A DNA stretch of 64,000 nt, taken from assembly GCA_008638375.1 (NCBI GenBank), contig CM018036.1, forward strand, positions 8,711,577-8,775,576. Direction: 5' to 3'. A model generated the notes under the pieces. The model was not told the DNA's origin, did not search any database, and saw nothing but the letters and a program-made list of their open reading frames with translations. Positions 56,600-64,000 of this stretch are shown here, piece after piece. Position 1 is the stretch's first letter. The number at the start of each line of letters is the position of its first letter. The position numbers and the translations under genes are program-made. This DNA comes from Nyssa sinensis. Lineage: Eukaryota; Streptophyta; Magnoliopsida; Cornales; Nyssaceae.

Positions 56600-58970
56600 G
56601 AGAAAGTTGAATAAGGGTATGGTTTGAGATAATGATAATGATTATGACATGAACCTCAATCACATTTCTGGGTTATCCAACTTTGTGCATAATATATTTA
56701 TGCTTTTTTGTCCAATAAATATCTCATTGGTGGACAAATTAGTTTGAAATACATGTTTGTAAACTTAGAATTTCGAATTTAATTCAATAAGTTTATGACT
56801 TGTTATGTTTTCAAACTTCCTTATAAAAATCACTTTCGACAAAAGGAAACAAAAAAAAATTAAAATACGAATAATTTTGCTCATAAAAGATACCACTTTT
56901 ATCATTTGATAGTGTAACTGAGCCGTAAACACATTGAGAATAAAATTCAAGCATTTCAAAGTTTGAATCTCTTTTGTGCCGATTGTTGACTCCTAAAACT
57001 TAAATGATAGGTTGACTGTTACAAAAAGAAAGATTTAGTTTAGTACGCATAAGCTGACTCAGGATACCCTTTACCGATTTAGATTTCTTTTTTTTTTTTT
57101 TTACTTATTTTCACATGCCTTCATCCCAATGTATTTGTTGATTTTAGAAATTTTAATTTCTTAATGAATTTAGATTCATGAAAAATTCAAGTTTTCAAAT
57201 TTAATTTTACAAAATTTAGAGATTCACACTGATATTAAAATTTAACATGTATAATAAGTGATGTAATTTGTTTATTATAATATGAAACATAAGTTAATTA
57301 CATGTCAAATTTTGATATGAATTATTATGAAATTCTTAGATACTACTTTGTCATTAGACTATTTTAAAGGAAAAAGGAAGGAGATTTGTTAGGATAAGAG
57401 AAACGATGAAAGATAAAATAAAGTTTTTTTTGGCAATATTTGTATTCATCTGACGGCATGATTCAATGTCGTGCACCCAGAATTTTCTTATAATTAATAT
57501 TTAATACATTAATAATTTTTAATAATTAATAAATTTTAAGAAATCAACATTATTTTATGATGTATAATTAATAATTTTATTACTTAAGAATTAATAATTT
57601 TCATAAAATTCTTTTAAATATTAATTATTAAAAAAATAAAATAGTTATATATGTATTTATAAACATCTCATTTATGTAATGTCTTAGTAATTAAATTTAA
57701 CATAAATAAAGTAAAAAATATTGTAAGTAGAAAAATTTATGACATCAGAAAATACGTACAACTTTTTTACTTGAAAATGACATTTGAATTCTTTGTATGC
57801 CTTAAATTGAATATTATATATATTTTTTATAAAAAATTAAAATATCTTTGAAAATTGAAGATAATGTCTTATTTTTGTACCTAGAATTATTTACATATAA
57901 ATTATTTTAATGAAAGTACAAAAAAAAATTTAATAATTAATACATTCTCAATTTCTCATGTCTATTAGTTATGAGAGGATTAATTGAGTCAGGTCGGGAG
58001 GGGGGGACAGAGGGGACCCTCTCTCTCTAAATTGAATATTGTATTTTTTTAATTTTTAATTTTGTTAGAATTTTTTTAACAAAATAAGATTTGATCTTTT
58101 ATAATTTTTTTATGTATTTATATAAATATTTTAAATTTTTATATTTGTAATTTAGTCTTTTAATTAAAATTTTTAAATCCGTAACTGAGTTTAGCATTGT
58201 TGATATTTTCTCACCTTTCAGCGTTGATGGGAATATCCATTCTAGCCTACTGTAAAGTAATGAACTTGCTAATTATGGTGAGAGATCCATGTTAGAAGTG
58301 TAATGTTTATGGCCTGTGCCATATAATCACCCAATTAATTAAAACTAAAATGCTTAATGTGAAATCTTGATTTGGAGCCATACAATTAATGACAACTGTC
58401 GAGTCCAAAGACTTTTATCACTTGGAGAAGAAAGGGAATTCATGGAAAACAATGTGTGTGTATATACATTCATCGTGAATGTGATGTGATGTGATGCTAA
58501 TGGCCTTGCCAGCAAAAAATGAACAAGTAGGAAGGAAGACAATACCTGATGAAGAGGATGGTAACGATGGTTTTAACGTGGACCAATGGCTTTATGACAA
58601 ATATACAATATTATAATGGTTAATTACGCGTGACTTACTGTATTATTGATTTTTTATTAATAAAATAATTATACCATCTCTCAAACAAATATCTCTTTTA
58701 TTCAAACGTGTGGTCAAAGTCAAAGAAAAGCCCAATAAGTCATCTCTCAACAATAACACGTGTCTATGCATGACAGCAGTGTGTGTGAGAAGTTAGAGAT
58801 TAGTAATTTTTTACACCACTTAAATAAAAATAAAATGTTTTAAATTTATGATAATTTTAATAACATTTAACATAAAATAAAATATCATTTTAAATAACGT
58901 TTTCATAATAAAATCGATACATGAATTTAATAAAAATTACAACCATTTGGATGAGTAGGTTTCAGTAACG
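56600..58970. other. Intergenic, no gene seen
   Basis: AT-rich (especially 57470-57950), no supported coding sequence. At 57995-58190 there is a diverged copy of the '...ccctctctctaaattgaatattgtattttt...aatttttttaacaaaataag' repeat seen at 41290-41590. Several CACGTG/ACGTGT words occur near 58740-58760 but without a gene beside them. Confidence 0.5.
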
Positions 58971-59186
58971 AGTAATGCTAGTTTTATTTTCATATTTTAT
59001 CAAAAGTGTTTATCTTTATGAATTAACAGTATTATATTGACTGAATATCACATCATAAACAGTATTATATTAACTGAATATCACATTATGATATAATATG
59101 ATGTAATATCCAATCAATACAACACTAGTCAATTTATAAAAATAAATATTTTTAATAAAATTTTTAAGTAAATTTATCATTATTAT
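58971..59186. mobile_element. Foldback MITE with about 90-bp inverted repeats
   Basis: The left half (AGTAATGCTAGTTTTATTTT... to 'gactgaatatcacatcat') is mirrored by the right half read in reverse (AATAATGATAAATTTACTTA... to 'gattggatattacatcat'), leaving a short centre. About three quarters of positions match. The target duplication is unclear. Non-coding. Confidence 0.6.
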
Positions 59187-59300
59187 TTAACAATTAAACC
59201 TTTCTGACATTTAATGCTGAACAGATTTACGACAGCAACGAAAGCTTTTATTAAAGTAGTTGGACAGCCGCCATCGTTTGGAAACATCCATTGACCCACC

Positions 59301-59943
59301 TAAAGGTGTTAAATAGATTGATCAGACATCACATATCTCGCTATACTAAAGAATGGTTTATTAGTATTAAGGGGCTGCTCATTCAATAATCATGTTGTGT
59401 GATATTGAAATAGTCTAATCTAATCCGACTGATGATGTGTTAAATCATATTTAATTTTATTTTTTTATCAAAGTATGGTTGATTAGTATTAAGGGGTTGC
59501 TGATGCAATAATCATGTCATGTCTTGCGTAATATATTGAAAAAGTTTAATATAATCCCGTTCATGACATGTCAAATCATATTTTATTTTATTTTTTTATC
59601 AAAAAATTAATAATAATTATTTTTTAAATTTTAGTCGTGTTTAAAGGTTAATGAACTTTCATGATCGTGTCGAATTTATGCTTGAAATAGACTTGTCTTG
59701 ACATAACTTACGAGTCAAGCTCACGTATTTATTGTCATATTGTACGTATTTTTTAAAGATATTTTTTTATAAATTTAATGTATTTTATATTTTTTAATTA
59801 TATTATATTATATATATATTATATATTATACACTATTATTAATTAGATGAATGTACCATACCGTTTCAAAAAAAAATTTCCTGTTTTTTCTTACCCAAAT
59901 CCGTACCATGCTCGGACTGGCATAGCTCACTTTACACCCCTAA
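59301..59943. mobile_element. Possible hAT-like non-autonomous element
   Basis: The right end read in reverse (TAGGGGTGTAAAGTGAGC) is hAT-like; the left end TAAAGGTGTTAAATAG is a weaker match. Inside are a 122-bp tandem repeat and 'gatcgtgtcgaattta'/'gacttgtcttgacataac' words like the hAT family at 31562. No clear 8-bp target duplication, so this is tentative. Confidence 0.4.
59348..59597. repeat. 122-bp tandem repeat, two diverged units
   Basis: Units start AAAGAATGGTTTATTAGTAT at 59348 and AAAGTATGGTTGATTAGTAT at 59470 and share 'aaggggctgct', 'caataatcatgt', 'gttaaatcatattta' and 'ttttttatca' blocks. Non-coding. Confidence 0.8.
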
Positions 59944-62900
59944 GCCTATCAAAGTACATAAGAAGATAAGGTTGGGGAAAAAAGAAGCAAGCACCTAATT
60001 GGCTAATTGTACATGTACAGGAAGATATTTCATGGTCCTAGTCTATTGGATAAGGCCAATCATGTAATGCCACGTGGCTATCTTGATGAATAGTAAAAAA
60101 AGTCTGGTAGCCTATCAAATGAACGGTTATTCTAATTGCACCCAAGATTTACGCTGTGTAAATAGTAATTCAGATATAATTTTTTAAAAATTATAAAAAT
60201 ATATTTAAATATGATAATTTAAATTATAAAAAATTAAATTAATAACTTGTCAAACGCGTATTTCACGTTTTAAAATTAAAAATTTATTTTTGACAACATA
60301 AACAAACGAAACCTTAACATTTGATTCACATGTTTTGTTAATATGACAAATGTTTAATGAGATAAGTGTACAGTACCAGATGCAATGAATAATTTATTCT
60401 ATTAAATCGTGTGATAGTAAGTTAGATTTAAAATTTAAGTGAGCCCCAGTGGATTTTACAAATTACTCTCAGGCACCAGAATTTTTCTCATTATATGGCT
60501 TGAAAAGAATTAGAACTTCATTAGTTTTCGTCAATTTTTTTGAGTTGTTACATCCATAAATTTCATTATTACACGCATAAATTCTCGTATTTAGGCATTT
60601 AAATAGACCAGATATAAATCTAATCAGATATAATTATTAAAATTGAATCGAACAATAAATTAAGTAAAGGGATCAATATATTGGTTCAATTAGTTTCATT
60701 AATTTTTTAATTAATATATTTACAAATATAAAAAAATAAGAATTACTGTTTTATTTGAATATATATTAAATTTGATATAAAAATTAATTTGAAAAAACAT
60801 CAACTTAAGTGGTTGAGAAAGTGAGTTTTCGGCCCACGAATATGGGTTCGGGTCTCCAAGCCTTCAATTTTTTGTTCATTGTGCTACAATAAATGTTATA
60901 TATTGGGACAAGACATCATGCTTGCAAAGGTACCATAATAAATCTAAGACAACTTTAAGCTGATTAACACTCGTTTAATTTGGTTTCATTACAAAATCAG
61001 TCCAATTAAAATATCGAATTAGGTCCGGTCTGATTTTGATGACCAGATCAGAAGTGATTCGAATTCGATTACATTAAATTTAACGGAGAAGGTTCAAGTA
61101 ATATAAAATTATTTAATCATGAAAATCTATTTATATAACTTTTTATATATATATATATATAAAGTTATTTGTCTTTGAAAATTGAAAATATATAAGGTAA
61201 ATTACACTTTTCACTCTTAAAATTTATTTCATATTTTATTTTAGTCCATATCTTTTTAATTATGTCAATTTCACCTTCCAATTTTTAGTTCAATTTCAAT
61301 TCTATCATTCTGTCACAATTGACCATTTAATATAAACGGAAAAAGATTTCCTTAAAATTTATATTTGCCTCGTGTGTAGTCTTTTCTCACATTGAAATTT
61401 GAGTGTAGGTTAAGTTGGTTTTTATATTCAACTTTAATTAACTTTCACAAATAAACAACCATCAATGGCTTCTAATTTATTTTTGAAAAAAATAAATAAT
61501 AGAACTCGAGCTCAGGCTGGACTAGGGTTTCTAAAGGCTTCGCCCAAGTCCAATCTGAATTAAGTCAGACTTGAGTTTTCTCCTTCACAACTCATTCCAA
61601 ACTACAAAGAAGACATTCAAATCTGAAAAAAAAATTGGGTTGGACTCGTCGAGTTAGCTTGCCCAAGATTCACCCCTATATTCTTGAGGCTGTTTCTGAA
61701 AATAAATAAGTCCCTTAATTAGAATTATTTACGAGGTAAATTACGTGTGTCTTAGCTCCTGAATTTTCTCAGCACTTCATATTTCTCAATTTCTAGATTT
61801 TTTCACAGAGGATGCAAGTTACCAACCCTCATTACTCAAGATAATCCTTTATGGATTAAGGTTAATGGGTGGTAACAAGAAGCACAAATATTTTTGAATC
61901 TCTTCATTGCCTAGCAAGGCTACCTGTGGTAGTTGATGACATATCTTTATAGATAATCTTAATAAAATTCAGATTGTGTTTGTTATAAAACTCCACATGT
62001 GTTCTGCTTAATGCAAGGGTAGAACTAGGAAAAACAATTAAAAGGGGTTAGAACTTTTTTAAAAAAAATTTTAGTCAGAATTTTAGGGTAAAAATGAGAG
62101 AAATGATAGATAAAGATTGGATCGAGCTAAAATTTTTGGTTGCTGGCTAAAATTTTGGAAAAAATATGAGAGAAATAATGGGTATTAATTAGGTTGAGCA
62201 AAATTTTAGGATGGACTAAATTGAAAAAAGCCAAAATTTACATGTATAAAAACTATTTCCTAAAGTTTGGAATGGGCTAGAGCTCGGCCTAGTCCACTCA
62301 TACTTTCACCCTTGACTTAGTGTCATATCATTACACAGTTAATTTCAAACCTGAATAAAGGAGAAACATTGTATTAGGTAGCTAACAACCAATGTAAAAT
62401 CTTGTCAGATCTCTTATAAACTTGGGATCTTAAGAATGAAATACGATTCAGATAACCGACCCCAAATAATTAAGATAAGATTTTGTTGAGTTAAATTAAG
62501 TTTGTTTGTTTGTTATAATTGGACAAAAAATAGTGAGCTGGTTCTATAGTTTGATTAGAAAGGTGAAAAGAATAGCATGACGCAAAACAAATTTAAAGAA
62601 AAACTAAACCTATCTTCCAAAATTCTATCATATGAAAACACAATATATTACCAAGTTTTATGGTAGTGGCTATATATACACACACACATACTAGTGGTGC
62701 GGGCTTAATCTGTTATTCATGCCATGAAAAAATTACATGAATGAAGAATAAAAACGTAAATTAGACATGATGGGCAAAATTAAAAATTAGACACAATAAA
62801 AAAGTAAACGAAGTAAATAACAATAGATTGATGACCGAATAAAATCGTCAATTTATCGTGACGAACAACCCTCACTTTTATATAAGTAATAAAAGATTAT

Positions 62901-63041
62901 ACATGCATACATATATATGCGGTGGAGCATTCGAGCACAAACATCATGTGATGCAATTACTTTTCAAGGCCAAACTTGCGTCTTGTGCTCCTTATTCTTA
63001 ATAAGCAATGGTGAAAGCAGAACATGGTGGCACTATGAGAT
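59944..63041. other. Intergenic with repeat fragments
   Basis: No gene seen. 60806-60880 reads '...aagtggttgagaaagtgag...gggttcgggtctccaagcc', with a B-box-like GGTTCGGGTCTCC, and may be a tRNA-derived SINE fragment. 61197-61340 resembles one arm of the MITE at 14016. 61500-61680 ends in 'gcccaagattcacccctata', a hAT-like end without a partner. 62030-62310 has repeated 'ctaaaattttgg/agggtaaa' words. The last 100-200 bp may be the ALDH 3' UTR. Confidence 0.45.
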
Positions 63042-63315
63042 CTACAACCATGCTGGATCATTCAAAGGAGTAACAACAGCCTTCACCTGCAAATAGTTAT
63101 GAAGGCTGTAAATTCCCTTTTCCCTGCCTATGCCACTCATCTTGTACCCACCAAAAGGTATTGCAGCATCAAACACATCAAAGCAATTCACCCACACAGT
63201 CCCAGCCCTCAGTGCACGAGACAAGGTGTTGGCGGTGTCCATGTTTTTAGTGAAAACTCCAGCTGCTAAACCATAGCTAGTTGTATTTGCTCTTCTAATC
63301 ACTTCATCAAGGTCC
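63042..63315 (-). CDS. ALDH2B: Mitochondrial-type aldehyde dehydrogenase (ALDH2B), last exon only
   Basis: NAD-dependent aldehyde dehydrogenase of family 2, which oxidises acetaldehyde and similar aldehydes to acids. The 90-codon exon runs from [20 protein letters not shown] through [20 protein letters not shown] and [18 protein letters not shown] to [14 protein letters not shown] and a TAG stop. This C-terminal signature and the ...NPAWL-like ending match ALDH2B4/2B7 best and ALDH2C less well. The exon is preceded (on the gene strand) by TTTTCAG at 63316-63322; its first base completes a split codon. The catalytic Cys and Glu lie in exons beyond the right edge. The 63316-64000 stretch is intron with no further exon that I can see. 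Partial because the window ends. Confidence 0.9.
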
Positions 63316-63798
63316 CTGAAAACAAAAAAAGTTTCTTAATTAATGATGTTTAAAATGAGTTTTTTTTTTTAATCTTTTGTTTGTTATTTTTATTAGTATT
63401 GCAATGATTATTTATGTTCATATTACTCATTTAAAATAGGCTAATTACATGATTTAAATAAATAAATTGTTAGAGATAGTGATTCATATTTCTGTAATAT
63501 GTGAAACTAGTATATAGGCCTTATGGGAGGAGCGAGTTGCGTGAACGGAGCTCATAAGGCTCATTGCAGTTTAAATTTAGTTATGTTACCAAGATTGAAG
63601 AATGGTATATTGGAGAATTTTTTAATGTACCGGGTTAGGATTAAGGCAGTATAAATATGTTATAATCCTATTTTTTAAATAGTAAAGAACTTAGTTGCTC
63701 GCTGCAGTAGACGTAGGCATACTGTCGAATCACATAAATTCTGTGTTATTTTTCTCTCTCTTTCCTTAATACTTTTCACTAAAATTGCAAAGATCATC

Positions 63799-63945
63799 AA
63801 CGTCAACGTAAAGGGTATTTTGGTCAACATATAAAAGTGTGAAAAAATTTTAATCCGTACTTTTGTTACATACAGTAAATATATATTGGTCAACGTCAAC
63901 GTAAAAGGTATTTTGGTCAACATATAAAAGTGTAAAACACTTTTG
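63799..63945. repeat. 93-bp tandem repeat in the ALDH intron
   Basis: AACGTCAACGTAAAGGGTAT begins at 63799 and a near-identical copy at 63892, both followed by 'tttggtcaacatataaaagtgt'. The second unit is incomplete. Confidence 0.85.
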
Positions 63946-64000
63946 GAGAAAACATCCGTATTTTTATATATGGTATATAATATAATATAAAATAAATATA

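Noticed and set aside
60806..60880. Possible tRNA gene (GGTTCGGGTCTCC)
   Set aside because: B-box-like only; no full cloverleaf. Noted as a possible SINE fragment.

Overview
This is nuclear DNA from a flowering plant, almost certainly a eudicot. The background is very AT-rich, the genes are split by GT-AG introns, TA, GA and CA microsatellites are common, and the DNA between genes is full of degraded transposons. The gene set is plant-specific: a Raf-like stomatal kinase, a SWEET sugar transporter, an ATL-type RING protein and a PUB18/19-type U-box ligase. I cannot name the species. I see no bacterial, organellar, rRNA, tRNA or CRISPR sequence.

Layout. 1-14.9 kb has no host gene. It holds small terminal-inverted-repeat elements and a 4.3-kb PIF/Harbinger transposon (6780-11091) with broken transposase and ORF1 remnants, a nested hAT-like element, and a second PIF-type element abutting it. 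14.93-20.19 kb (+) is a complete six-exon Raf-like MAPKKK of the CBC1/CBC2 type. 21.98-25.57 kb is a cluster of non-autonomous elements, including a deletion derivative of the 6.8-kb PIF family. 27.25-29.83 kb (-) is a six-exon clade II SWEET gene whose third exon appears to lack one base. 31-36.5 kb is LINE remnants, a hAT-like element with a perfect 8-bp target duplication, and Mutator-like and other MITEs. 39.06-39.49 kb (+) is an intronless RING-H2 gene. 43.16-48.89 kb (-) is a DSS1/SEM1 proteasome-subunit gene: a 73-residue protein split by a 5.5-kb intron full of repeats. 49.3-53.4 kb is repeats, including a duplication that preserves the empty site of a MITE. 54.10-56.15 kb (-) is an intact 684-residue U-box/ARM E3 ligase with a promoter carrying ABRE and DRE motifs. 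56.6-63.0 kb is AT-rich with a few MITEs. 63.04-63.32 kb (-) is the last exon of a mitochondrial-type aldehyde dehydrogenase (ALDH2B) that continues past the right edge.

The genes are not an operon or cluster; each is an independent plant transcription unit. Two (CBC-type kinase, PUB18/19-type ligase) belong to families tied to stomatal and ABA/drought signalling, and two (DSS1, PUB) to the ubiquitin-proteasome system, but nothing shows that their proximity matters.

I found no wholly new system. The strongest leads are the SWEET reading-frame break with a possible rescue splice site, the coding/non-coding pair of PIF elements (one with a possible captured presequence exon), and several insertions whose empty sites can be read inside the window. 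All exon boundaries come from reading splice signals and family similarity by eye, not from transcript data.
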